From assembly GCF_019925205.1 (NCBI RefSeq), contig NC_083563.1, positions 9,300,001 to 9,364,000 on the forward strand: 64,000 nucleotides of DNA, given 5' to 3'. Both the position numbers and the translations under genes were made by a program. The notes under the pieces are model-generated. The model saw only the letters and a program-made list of their open reading frames with translations. It was not told where the DNA came from and did not search any database. Each line of letters begins with the position of its first letter. The stretch's first letter is position 1. Positions 24,337 through 37,200 of the stretch are shown here, one piece after another. This DNA is from Metopolophium dirhodum (lineage: Eukaryota > Arthropoda > Insecta > Hemiptera > Aphididae).

Positions 24337-26768
24337 ATGACGTTTGTTTATAAAACAACTGTAAGGACTATTGTATACTTGTGCAAGTTTGTTGGCATAA
24401 TTAACATAACTTACTTATTAAATTCAGATGGGTTATTAATCCAAAGTACAGACTCAATATATAAATGTCTTGAAATTGTACGGATGTTCATGTTAATAAT
24501 AATCACGTACTCAATACACACGAGTACTTATTTTACTCAAAAAATATTTTTATTTAAATTATGGACCGTCATTATTGCATCAAGAATATCAGAAACATGG
24601 GTTATACAGTAAGATAAATAATATTAATCTCAATAATAATTAAAGAAAGTCCGCTCAGAATCGTTTTTTATCGAATGCAATCATTGCATTCAAATCGAAT
24701 ACAGTAAAATTACACTATCCTGTCCGAGGCCCGAAGGGACGATGGACAAACATCCACCACCGAAATGCGCTGACCTACTTTTTTACACTACGTTCTTGTG
24801 CCTAGGTTGATGAATGGCGTCATCGAGTACGATCAAAAACTAACATCACTCCCATGGTGTTTGATGATTCGCCAGCTTTTGCCGAAGAAAAACTACTGGA
24901 ACATAATCTTTATTTTCACGTTAATTTATTATATTGCAAATACATTCCTGATGGTGTACTTATGGCCACCGAAGACTATGGACATCACTACTATCGTTTT
25001 GTACTTTATTCGAATAGATTTCATCGTGGACGTTACAGTCATTTTTTTATCATATTTTTTCTTACAACAGTTGGAGTATAGATTCCAAACGTTGAATGAT
25101 TCCTGGGAATATCTTCTTCCCGGATTTCTAGCCGCTCCTGAAGAATTGACACATTCCATAACAGGAATAACACTGGATAACGTACGATTGTTACACGCTG
25201 AACTGTCGGACTTATTAAGAATATTCAGTATAGGTTTCGGAAAAATGCTATTAGGATTCTTTGTATTCAGTTTTATTAACATGATACTCTCTTTGTATTA
25301 TTCCATTATTATTTATCCTAGTAGCGTGCCAAAAGAATTAAATTTTGACAGTTATTTAATAAAATGTATACCATACTTACTAAACCTACAAAATGTCATA
25401 TGGACTCTGTCCATTATCATTGCTGCATCACGTGTACACGAAAAGGTAATATCAATACAAATGTTATATTATTGGTTATAGTACCTAGGTATGTAACCAT
25501 ATTTAAGTAAATTGATTAAATTAAAATGTATAACTTCATAATTCAATATAGATATACAGATCTACAGAAATAAATGTATTATGTTTTATGGCCCTTTTCT
25601 TATTTTTAAAATAAAATAAATTTAAATTTTGTGAATATGTTTTAGAGGAGTGATAAAGTTAGAGTAGCCATGTGGAGCCCTATGGTTCTGTGAGAGTGAT
25701 CTATGGTTTTAGCGGACACTTCTAAATTAAATCAAGTTCAATAAATTGTAATTTTTATGTTAATACTTTACATCTTGGTTTTAAGTTTGAAGTTTTAAGT
25801 TTTCGGAATAGGTGTTAAATGTATTAATTGATAATATTTAAGTTTAACAATATTTAAAAGTGCATTTTATGATTTTTGATAAATATGATATTCCCAGCTA
25901 CCACTCTACTTCAAAATTTTGTATTTATTATATATGTATATTTATTTTATTTATTTAGTATTTTGTGTGTAAAAAAATGTCTAACCCCTATAAGACAAAT
26001 TTCTAATTACATCAATGGTCTCGTCTTGATTGTCATTAAAGACAATTGGCAATTTTTTTTATTACTATTAGGATAATTAATAGCAATATTATTATACCAA
26101 ACTACGCCAAATATTAAAAAATATTTCACACAACATTTACCATATTTTATTACGTAATTATCGTTTTTAATATGAATTGATAACATTTTAATAGTTTTAA
26201 TCATATATTTTTAGAAAAGGAAGATGATATCATATTTAAGATTGATAAAGATTTCAAATTTATCGGCAAACCTAAAAACACAAGTAAATAAAATAAAAAG
26301 TGTAATTATATATAATTTAAATGATATTGTACTTCCTCAGTGTAAGCGTTAATCCGTGTAAGCTTTAATAAAGATGATATGATATTTATTTATTAACCAA
26401 CACAAGCCATAGGACCATTGAAGTTATTATAATAGGTATTATATTTCTATGTTATTAGGTTAAATTTTTTATGAACCAAATATCAGTTTTTGAATCAAGC
26501 GAACTCACAGCATTTGGAATATTCAATATAAATTTAAATCTTGTTGTATCGGTAAGTATTCTTTCTAGTAATTGTGTAATTATTTTTTAATTTATTTGAG
26601 TACAATATATATAAGATTAAAAAAATATATTTTTGTTTTCAGATACTAATATTACTTGTTACTGGTTTAATAACAATAATACAAATGAAGGAACATCCAA
26701 TTTTGTTGCAATCAAAAGAAAATTTAAAGAAGTTTATGCAAAGTATAAGTAAAGAAAAACTTATATAA
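24337..26768 (+). CDS. Gustatory receptor (Gr family), copy 2, intact
   Basis: A complete five-exon receptor of 399 residues, close to the usual ~400 for insect Grs. It is a predicted ligand-gated channel of taste neurons in the plasma membrane, ligand unknown. Coding exons: 24337-24608 (phase 2 donor), 24806-25445, 26215-26283, 26459-26551, 26643-26768. All junctions are GT-AG and the frame is open throughout. Hydrophobic segments include NIIFIFTLIYYIANTFLMVY, one around VDVTVIFLSYFF, MLLGFFVFSFINMILSLYY and a C-terminal ILILLVTGLITIIQ. The block ELTAFGIFNINLNLV lies just before the last membrane segment, as is usual in Grs. It shares exon structure and roughly two thirds of residues (by eye) with the copy at 17312, so the two arose by tandem duplication. 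Subfamily was not assigned. Confidence 0.88.
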
Positions 26769-28274
26769 GTGAAAATTTGACATATTTTTTAATTTGTCTA
26801 TTCACTATTCAGCCTAGAGGTTAATCACATTTTTAAGCAGCTGTCCATCGTTCACTTATTATTTTATACGGGCTACAATCGTAATAAAAAATGTACAAAT
26901 TATTAACAATAATGTTCAATTTTCAACATTGTTAGCAAAAGAAAATTTCTGATGTTTCACATCTGCCAAGTGTCCCGCGACAGCTTAGTTTTTTTCACTA
27001 TTTTTCTTTTTTTCTGCAATAGGTCCTTTTTTCCTAATTATTACATAATTTTCATAAACATTTCACGTACTTCAATTGTTGTATTTTATTTTGTAATTGA
27101 TCTACTATAGTATCTATAGTATAATAATTATAACATATTGAACTCTCTGTGAACGTTTATTTATTTATTAACAATATAATGGCGTTTACAAAATGTGTGC
27201 GTTTGCGTTCTTATACAACTATAATAATATTTTATTGATACGAGTTTTGATACATGGCCTATTAAAATTAATAACAATTTTTTTTTGGTTATCGTATTCG
27301 TGGGCGTTTTTATAAAAAATTATACAACTAGTTGAACTAGATTGGTATAGCTAGGTACCGTATCTACCATAGGTAACCGACTAGAGTAACCCTTATTACA
27401 CACCGCGGTTATACGAACTATTGCTACAGCTACAATTGTAACGAAATATAATATTCTCTATATAGGTATTGTTAGTATTTTGTTTGCGTTAGGTTCAACT
27501 CACGTTGCAGTGTCCCTTCTGTATTCATCAACTTTAAAAATCGTAATATGAATATGATTAATTTATTGCTATTTAATGATATGACACCGTGCATCGGCTA
27601 TTGTAAAAAAGCCTCGTCCAAAAATTACCGAAATACTCACTCGCCAACGATTATTATAGGTACCTACAAGAAATTTTATACCGACCAAACTCGTACAACA
27701 ATATTGCTAATCTTGTTCTCTCCGCGTCCGGCACTAAAATATCAACAAGAAAAAAATCACCGGTCTCTTCGTTCGGCATTCCTCTCGAATTATTACACTG
27801 CGGCGAATCGTCCGTCTCCGGTATACGTTGCACCGGTCGTTGGAAATATCAGTATACGGATGGCGCGCGCCGCACATAATGCGTGTAGACCACGCCGGTA
27901 CCGGCGTGTACCTATATTGTTGAGCGCCGATATTGCCGTACCATGTTGGCGTCCAGGCGCGCGAACACAGGTGCATCCGTGTCTGCGTCCGTGTCTGCGT
28001 CCGTGTATGTGCCTGTGTCCGTGTATGTGCCCGTGTCCGTGTCTGCGTCTACGTCTGTGTCTGTGCGGATGTGTGATATTGCGTAGGCGTAATGTTTATT
28101 TTAAAAGAAATATGTTAGTCTCAGACGCGCCCGGTAATAGAATAATAAATTCAATTAATTGTAATTGCAGGGGATGAGACCACCGCATCCCTCCTACTAT
28201 CAAGCACTGTCTTTCTCTAATACGTGTCATGTATGTTATACATAAAATTATAATATTGTATTATATGCAACCCA
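26769..28274. other. Intergenic space between Gr copy 2 and the PH gene (tail to tail)
   Basis: The + strand Gr gene and the - strand PH gene converge here. The first part is AT-rich. From about 27640 the sequence becomes GC-rich and contains a minisatellite (listed separately). A 209-codon + frame (27548-28177) crosses it, but its codons follow the repeat and it has no recognisable domain. No clear AATAAA signal for the PH gene was found just after its stop. Confidence 0.45.
27970..28068. repeat. GC-rich GTGTCTGCGTCC minisatellite
   Basis: About eight imperfect 12-bp units are made of GTGTCTGCGTCC, GTGTATGTGCC(T/C) and GTGTCCGTGT variants. The 12-bp period gives a cysteine-rich pseudo-peptide in one frame. 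It lies about 200 bp from the 3' end of the PH gene. Confidence 0.8.
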
Positions 28275-31200
28275 TCAGTATGGCAGTGAAGCGGAAGACG
28301 ACATTCGCGTCGCGACAAAACCGCTGCAGGCCACCGCTTGTTCGTCGATCTGTTCGTGGAAATAATTGACCGAACGCGAGTACACCTTGAGTTCGATGCA
28401 CTTTCCGGACGCTGCTGCTGCGGTCTTCCTCTGCTTGTTTTTGACGTTACTGTTTCCGCCGCGGACGCCGCAATTCTTCCGGCATGACGACTTTCTGTCC
28501 ACGTCGTATTCCATGATGGTACCGAACGGATTTTTGCACGCAATTTCCTCAGACGGTCGGGCGGCCCCGTCCAGCTTCCGGCGCCCGTTATTATCGTCCC
28601 AACAGTCGGCGCCACATCTGCGCCGTTGACCGGCCGCCGCGGCCTCCACAGCGGCCACCACGTCGTCCGACACGGCCGCGGCGGTGCCGTCGCCCCTCTT
28701 GCCGCCCTCCACGATTACAACCTTGATGAGTGGCACCACCGAGTCGCATATCTCGCTCACCTCCCTGGCCAGTTCGAACTTCTCGAACAGGCTCATGTTG
28801 CCGTTGCGCTCGAACGCCGCGTGCTTGTCGCTGAACGCGAACAACTGCGTCACGCTCAGCGCGTAATAGTCGCCGAACAGTCTGGACAGCTCACCGTACG
28901 TCTCGGTCAGCGTCTGCAATTACACACGAAAAACGATATTATATGTCGTGATACTCTTATTCGGTCGCTACTGCTGCTCATATGCAGCGGATGCACGGGC
29001 GCAATGCACTGCTGCAGCGATGACGAGCATAAGCGTTTTAAGTGCAATGTATTAATGTAAGCTTATACTATCTTACATATTATATTATATACTACACATA
29101 CAATCCAACCCAATCCACTCTCGTATGTCATGGCATTCAAATGGTGTATACAGTGTGTTTAAATTGTACATACATGGTATACGATATAGGTACGCACCTG
29201 ATATCACAAAGGTACAATATGTTTAGCTATAGCACGTTATACTCTTCTACACGTCTCGTCTTTTTGTCTAAGCTCAATGATTGCAAGACTGTGTTTTAAA
29301 ACTTATACTACTCTAATAAATAGGCTATTTTGGATTTTTAAGATCACCCGCGTCAAAAATTTAAATTTTTTTTTAATTTGAGTAGGTAGAGAATCAAAAA
29401 ATATACCATCAACTATAACAATATTGTAATTTGTAGCTCTCTACAATACAATAGAATAGTAGAATAGTAGATAATACATTTCAAAAATGAATAGGTACTT
29501 GTTAAAAAAAAATTGGCAAACATTTTATTGATAGGGACAGCAAATCGAAGCATCCTGTATATTATTTTATGTGGACGTTATACAAAGAAATATGAACGAG
29601 TACTTAACCGTTTTTTTTTCTTTATGTGTAACCAACTGTGGCGGATGGTGCTATATCTAATTTCAGTAGGTATTTTTAACATTATAATTGTCATCAATCC
29701 TGCATATTATATTACGATATATTTTTATATGATTTTCGTGACGATTATAAACATTGTTTCTTGAATATTTTGATCTTTCACGATAAATTACGCGACTACA
29801 TAATTTATACGTTACTTTATATTGTATGATACATTTGCAACAGGTATAAGTATATAATATGAATTTAAAATGCATTTTTTGTTTGTCGATGTAGGAGTCA
29901 TAAACATCAACTGAATTCATAGTTAGGTTAGATTATAATCCATTACCTATATTATGAAATAATAAATCACGATGTAACCTTTAGGACAGAAAAATAATAT
30001 AAGTAGTGATTAATGGGTAGGTATACTGCAAACGTTTGTGTAAAAAAGTAGTAGGTACGGGTGGTAACGCGGTATACAGGGTGATTATTTTATCATTGAA
30101 CACTCATTATTACAAGAAGTGTAAATGTTTTTGAAAATATTATTTTACATAATTTCAAGTAGTTTATGAGTTATAAGTATTTAAAGTTTGACGGCGGAGT
30201 AGTGGACAAACATTTCGCGGGGTAACCCCGTACCACTCCACTCATCAAAACTTTAAGTACTTATAACTCATTAACTACTCGCCCTAAATTCGATTTTTAT
30301 GTTTCCAAATACTTAAACAAATATTCTGCTTTAGAATTGAAATTAAAACTCTATGTTAGATTCAAAAAAGTAAAAAACTTAAAAATTATAAAGATGAAAA
30401 ATATTTGAAAATATAATATTTTAGTAAAAATATTGTTTTGTAAACAACTTGAAACTATGTAAAATAATATTTTCAAAAACATTTACACTTCTTGAAATAA
30501 TGAGTGTTCAATGATAAAATAATCACCCTGTATTGTAGATATTATTATTGTTTTAATCTAAAACAATTTCTTTGATTTATGACTTGTAAAGAATTTATCA
30601 GAAGAGTTTACATTAGATATCAATATTAATAACGATGTCATTCACACTGGTTTCCTGAAAGAAGTAGCTAAAGGATTTAAATACAAACGAATTCTTTATT
30701 CTTATAATCGTCAAATATTTTATTCTTAACGATTCTCAATGGTTGAATTGAATATATATATATTTAGTTTCAAATATATAGTGTGGTTTTATTTAATTCG
30801 ACTTACTGTCTGTATGCTGGTAAAAATGTTGATGATAAAAAAAACGAGTACTCAATCAAATACATGATTTTTAAAACAATTATTATCTTCACGCTACAGC
30901 CTGCATATTATTATGTAATGCAATCAGTAAAAACACTACAATTTCAAAAACAGAGCTTAAAATCTATATCAATTGATTACGCATGAGTCTATACGATTAC
31001 ATTTTCGAGCACAAATTATGCACACATTATAAATACCTACTGCAGACAATATCTTAATAACTGAAATAAATTACGTCACACGCAATTAATATACGTCACG
31101 TTAAATTACGTCTATAAATTGACACGATAGCACGCTGTATTCGAATGAATACCGCCGCTATACCCATAGTGGGTGCCTATATTGGGCGAAATGATAAAAT

Positions 31201-34200
31201 ATATTATGCAAAGACAGTAGATATCATGGATTATGTTTACAATCGATATCGGCCTCGGTGGTCGGGTGTTTGTTCGGGAAAATAGAACAGAAGAAAAAAA
31301 ATGCATTTAAGTGTGCTCGAGTTTACCGGTATAAACAACCAATTGCGGATTGCGTTTCGAGCGATATCTCTGTGCAAGCATACAACTGTTATACGACAAT
31401 GTAGTGTTATAATATTATATTCATATTATGACAATGTCCGTTTTAAATGCGATTTACTGCGGACTTTTCACACGTACCTCCTGACACAGGTCGAACAGCC
31501 TGTTCCAACGTGCGCTGTTGGCGTCCTCCTCGGTGGCTAGCATGACCGCCAGCTTCTTGGATATGCCTTTTAGCTTGTACACCCGGAATATGGGCAGAAG
31601 CGCTCGTTCCATATAGAAGTGTTCGCTGTACACGTCCGCGTATATGTCGTCCACGCTCTCTCTGTTGATGGTAAAATAAAAAAGGTGGACGTTATTTTAA
31701 AATTTAGGTATTCGATGTTGACAGGCGGAAAGTGTGAAAATTGGCGTTATAAAACTGTACGGTACATTTAAAAAGAAAAAATCTAATATAACATTGAATT
31801 TATAATCTTTTGGGTATTGCATAGTATTTTTATATCCTTCGACTAATGACTGAATTTTTTAATAATTATCATTAACTGTTACGATCCTAACGTATACGTT
31901 ACAAGCTTGAAGCTGATATATATTATTTTCGTCGATCGTAGACGATTAAAATTTGAATAACCCACCATCGTATACTAAAATCTACCAATATCTATTACCA
32001 TTAGTTATAAATACTATACTTACAAGTTATTTCGCAAGAAAGGCCTAAAATCCCGTAGAAGATGGCAGTAGGTAATCATTCGGGTCCTCGCCACTGATTT
32101 CATGTGTTTAATTAATAAATCAGCTAGATCGTCCAAACTCTGTAATACCATAGGAGCGTCTGGCCACATGTCTTCCACATCGTGCAAAAGAGTGTCTGAA
32201 CTCTCCTTCACTAAAAAAAATGAACCATACTCCTTTCCATTATAATATTAAATATACCAAATACCAATTACGATATAACTGTTAGATAATTAAACAAACT
32301 CTTGCTTACATTTGGATAGCGTTTGTTCAATTAACGATTTATCATCCATCAGAAAATAATCAGGCCACAGTGCTCGTTTTTTAAAAGCGACTAACATTTT
32401 GTCCATTTCTCTGTTGTAAGCCATTTCGTTTTCCAAGATTGATAATCGAACTCTGACTAAAATTGCATCTATGTCGTTTATTCCACAAAGCATTTCTAAT
32501 AAAAATATTCGGCGATTGTAACTCATGATGATAATAATAATAAATGTAATGTGTAAGTGTAAATATTTGTGGGTGCATTTAAGTATTAAACACATGGCAT
32601 TAAGTTAATTATTAATTTAACTTGGTTAGCTTACCCTTGTTTACTTGAGTAAGTGTCATAGGTAATTTTTCCCAACTTATTATTTCTTGTAATGAACGGC
32701 TCCTAGAGAATGGCATACGTGGAGGCTTTGATAGTTTATTACTGGACACCTGGACGTTTGTAAATCAATTAATTAATATGAACAATAAAATATTCTTTTT
32801 TTTATCTATATGATAATAAATATAATATTATATACTTTATAGAATTTATCTAGATGATTTTAAAATTGTGATTGAAATTACATTTGAATATTTCATATCA
32901 ATCTTCCAGATATACATTTTATATAATTATATATTATGTTAGAGTATAATATCATATTATATTATTATATAAAATATAGATATCTGTGTATACATTATAA
33001 TATTTGTAAGAATGATTGTCGTACCTGTTGATTTATCCTAGTCAATGGCTCATATGGAGCTGTAAATAAAATACAAAATTCCGATTGAAAAATCAACATA
33101 CTATTAATTTGAGATTTAAAATATTCCATTTACATCTAAGCTGAGATTTTTGATTAAGGTATTGAAAATAAGTCTCTTCGTTCCAAGCTTCTTTTACTTG
33201 TCGCAAACGTTTTTTCCAAGCGATTAGTTGTTTTTCTGTGTTGAATTTAATCTTAAACCAATCTAATTTAGCTATGTTTTTTATATGCAAAACTAGGTGA
33301 CTTCCGTCACAAATTCTTCGGCATACTGCCAGGTCTCTAACTGCATGAATTTTCGTCCTTCGCGGATCTTGATCGTCCCTGTAAATTAAATCAATATATA
33401 TAAATATAATTCTAAGTGATTCTTTTAACTATAATTCATTATTTTTCAAAATGTTATGTTTGGAAAATTATAGATACTTGTGATTCTAGAATTTTGCATT
33501 GTCTTTATTCTTTTTAAGCTTTTTAAATCCTGAACGTGTGATGAATATATTGGTTTTACCATTCTGTGTTTTTTTGTATCTGACTTCAGTTTAAGGTGCA
33601 GTAAATGGTTTGATTTTCCACATTCGTGGTATTTCAAAATTGGATCTAGTTGGTACTTTGGGGGTTAAAATTAAAAATATCCAAGTATTTTTTTAAAATA
33701 ATTGTGATAAATGGGAAATATTATAAAAAAAAAGTTTTTGACAAAATCGATTTTTTTTTATTATTAAAAAATTAAATTCTAACAGATTGTCCCTACTAAG
33801 AATCGTTTTTCGTATCCAGTGATTTATTTTTTTGCTAAAACCGCTATAGACTTTATTTTGTATACTTGTATACTTTTCAAAGTGTTATCTGCTAAAACGA
33901 TCAAACAATACATCTAATAAATGTCTTGGAATTGTCTTATCCATCGTTTTTATTATTTCAGTGGACAGTCATGGTTACCCATAAATCCATAGTGTACTGT
34001 TGCTGAGCACGACGAATCTCTGCCTCCAATCAGGGTCTCCAACCACTTTCACCATCAAAATATCGCAAAAACTTGATATGGTTGACATCTTGATCTAAAA
34101 TGTATACATTTAAATATATTAGCCTGAAAATCTCAATCTTCTAGACAGGTACAGATTTTTAAACTCTCATAAAACATGTTTTGGAATAATTGAAATAGTA

Positions 34201-37200
34201 TTTTTAATTCTTATGACATTACTAATATTCCGTATAATAGATGGTTATTATTAAAAACTTCAACTGGAAAATTTAAATTTAATTATATTTTATGAATATG
34301 ATTTAATATTGAAAAACTATGCTAGGTACTTTTTTATAATTGTTCTACATTAAATCAAGAATATTATTTTATTTTTATGGTTTTCATCATCATTATAATT
34401 TTTGGTTGGAGAATCCATTATAAGGAACACGGCATTCTCAATAGATTGACACAGTTTTACTTCAAAAAATAATAGTTATTTTTTCATTAGGTACAGTACC
34501 TACTATATGAAATACTACTAAATAGTAAATAGTACCTACAACAAAATAACTCTGACATCCGTAAAATAACCAAAGGTTTTTTTTATTGCTATTTAAGTTC
34601 AAATTTGGACGAAATTAGATATTTAAACAAAGAATATTGATCTCAGTTATTTTTTTGTAATTTAAAAGTATTTTTATAATACATGCTGACTGATCGTCTT
34701 TGCTCAGAATTGTATTTCGTATACAATGATATCATATCATATTATTGAATTCAAATTTAACTATTACATTTAACATTAACACTTCCCATTACGTGTTAAC
34801 CTTTTTTTTTTTAAATTATTAAACATAAACTAAAGTTTCATTTTCATTGCCTTAGTCCGTTAGTCGTCTAAACACAATGGTATACCTACAAGATAAATAC
34901 TTTTCAACATAATATGAAATAAAAGATATTTATACAATAATCATTGTCATTTGTCACACTATACATTCAACGTATCCAACCTAGTAACCTACTTACATAA
35001 AATCGGAACAGTACTTGTACACCTTATTATTTGGTTTTCAATTCAAACATAGGTACCTATTTTTGTATTCGCATTAATTTTATTGTTATGCTCATTATTG
35101 GGTATTATTATAATGAGTCAATATAAATATAATGTTCGTCAGAAATTAAACATAAACCAACAATTTATATTTTATCGATGCAAATTATTTTTACTATACC
35201 TATATCAATATCTACTTGACAAGCATATTGAAATACTCCTCTTGAACTAATCACTTGATATTTGCCAAAGATGTCACGTAGGCCCAATAAATAAAATATA
35301 ATACGAACACTCATCGAAATAACAATATACCTATATTGTAATTGTGAAACTATATAGTATAGTTATATGTAAGCACATCCGGTTATTTTATAAAATGTTT
35401 ATAACTTATAAGTTTTATGATTTTAATAACTGCTAGCTGAAAAGTAATACTGTATTTGATAATGTAATATTATGTATACCAAAATATGACATGGAATATA
35501 ATAGTTGAATTTCGTGATTGAACGCAGTTAGCCAAATATAATATTGTTTTTTAGATTCTAAGTGGAACGATGAATGTATTTTATAATAATACTATAAAAC
35601 CCTGCTAATAAGAAATGTACAATTCCAAAAAATCTTTGAATTGGTATTGTAACGACTGAATGTATTGAATTTATCATTATTAATAATAAATTCACTGATT
35701 AAACAAATCAACAATTAAAAAAATAAAAATATTATAACTTTGTTATCTCAATAAATTACTAGCAAAATTACGTATTAGACAGTATCGTACCTGCCGATGA
35801 AACTATTGGTGAACTTTTATAACATTAAACTATATTTTATATTATCATAAAACAAATACAATTATGTATTTGTTTGACCAAAATAGGTTCCATTCTAACG
35901 GTTACACAATTGGGTACCTTGTACCTACATAATATGTATAACAAAAAACAATAATTTTATAATATAGCATTTTAAAATAGTTAATGACGTAAATATAGTT
36001 TAGATATTAAGTTAAAATGGAATTAACATATAATTATCAATTGTCAAGATTAACAGAAGGTATTTTATCAGAAGGTATTTCTAATTATGATTAATGTCTA
36101 TAATAATGACAGTTACTATTTAGTGATAACTGATAAAACACCCATTGTCTACCAGCGCAAAATTCTAAGACCGTGGCGCAAAATGATATTGAATAATAAG
36201 ATAAGTTCGATATCAGAAAAATAAAAGTTTAAGTAGGAGATTTATTCCTTAAATCCCCACAATGAAACTGCCTATAAAGTAGTATAGATAACTTTTTTTG
36301 TTATTATGTTAGCTATACTTGATATATTTAATTACATGTATATAAGTATATTATACAGGTTCATTATAAGTGAGCGACCTGTAATAGGTTTTAAATGAAT
36401 ATCCGAAAAATCAATACTCTTTGTTTTTATCATTCGTAAAGTAAAATAAAATGTGGGTGGCTTTATTGTTGCGAGTTGTGATACTCGAAAATGTTTTTTG
36501 CGTATTTACGGCATTACGTTTGTGATCACTTACTTGACCCGTGTGAATAAAATCCATGCAGTGCAAAATTATTATTTTTTTTTTTTAAATCGAAAATTTG
36601 CACGTTGGCAAATAATAAATTATGTTACTTTGTTTGTGCTTAAGTATCCCGCGTATCTTATAAAAATAAAAATAAAATAAACTTAGGAACTCGTCAAATG
36701 TAAGATAAATGTATGAACTGCGTATAAGTGATGATTGACAAGGACAGCAAAGTGTATATACATATAGGTATAATATTATATTATACGAGTTGTATACAAG
36801 CTTTGATAACAATACGTTGAACGTATCCTTATTTTCATTGTCGATGATATTATACAGATAAACACTATGTAAAGATTATGTAATCATGAAATCCTGTAAT
36901 ACATACTTATTTTTACACTATCCTTTTACAAAGTATAAAATGTTGAACCATTTACGAGTTTGAAGCGTACCTGTTTATGGTGATAGCTGACCTTATACAT
37001 AACATTATGGCTATAAAATGAGTTGACCGTCATTTGAACACAAATGGCTGTAAAAGAATTGTTTGCATACACTGAATAGGACTGAACAATATCTGCAAGA
37101 TCCAACAAGACCTTCCATATTCCAACTTCCCTTTCAAATTGTCTAATAAATAATGATCCCTTCTTAGTCAGAACTATGAAATCTTTAAATTATATTTAGT

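Noticed and set aside
27548..28177. 209-codon + strand frame with Cys-rich repeats
   Set aside because: The Cys-rich part is the translation of a 12-bp GTGTCTGCGTCC minisatellite, the start is AT-rich noise, and no splice or domain support was seen.
28366..29060. Several overlapping + frames
   Set aside because: They are antisense shadows of the GC-rich last exon of the PH gene (28275-28913), whose frame and acceptor are supported by phase.
33446..33637. 63-codon - frame near the PH exons
   Set aside because: It falls inside a GATTCTGAGC-type repeat fragment and does not fit the phases of the neighbouring exons.
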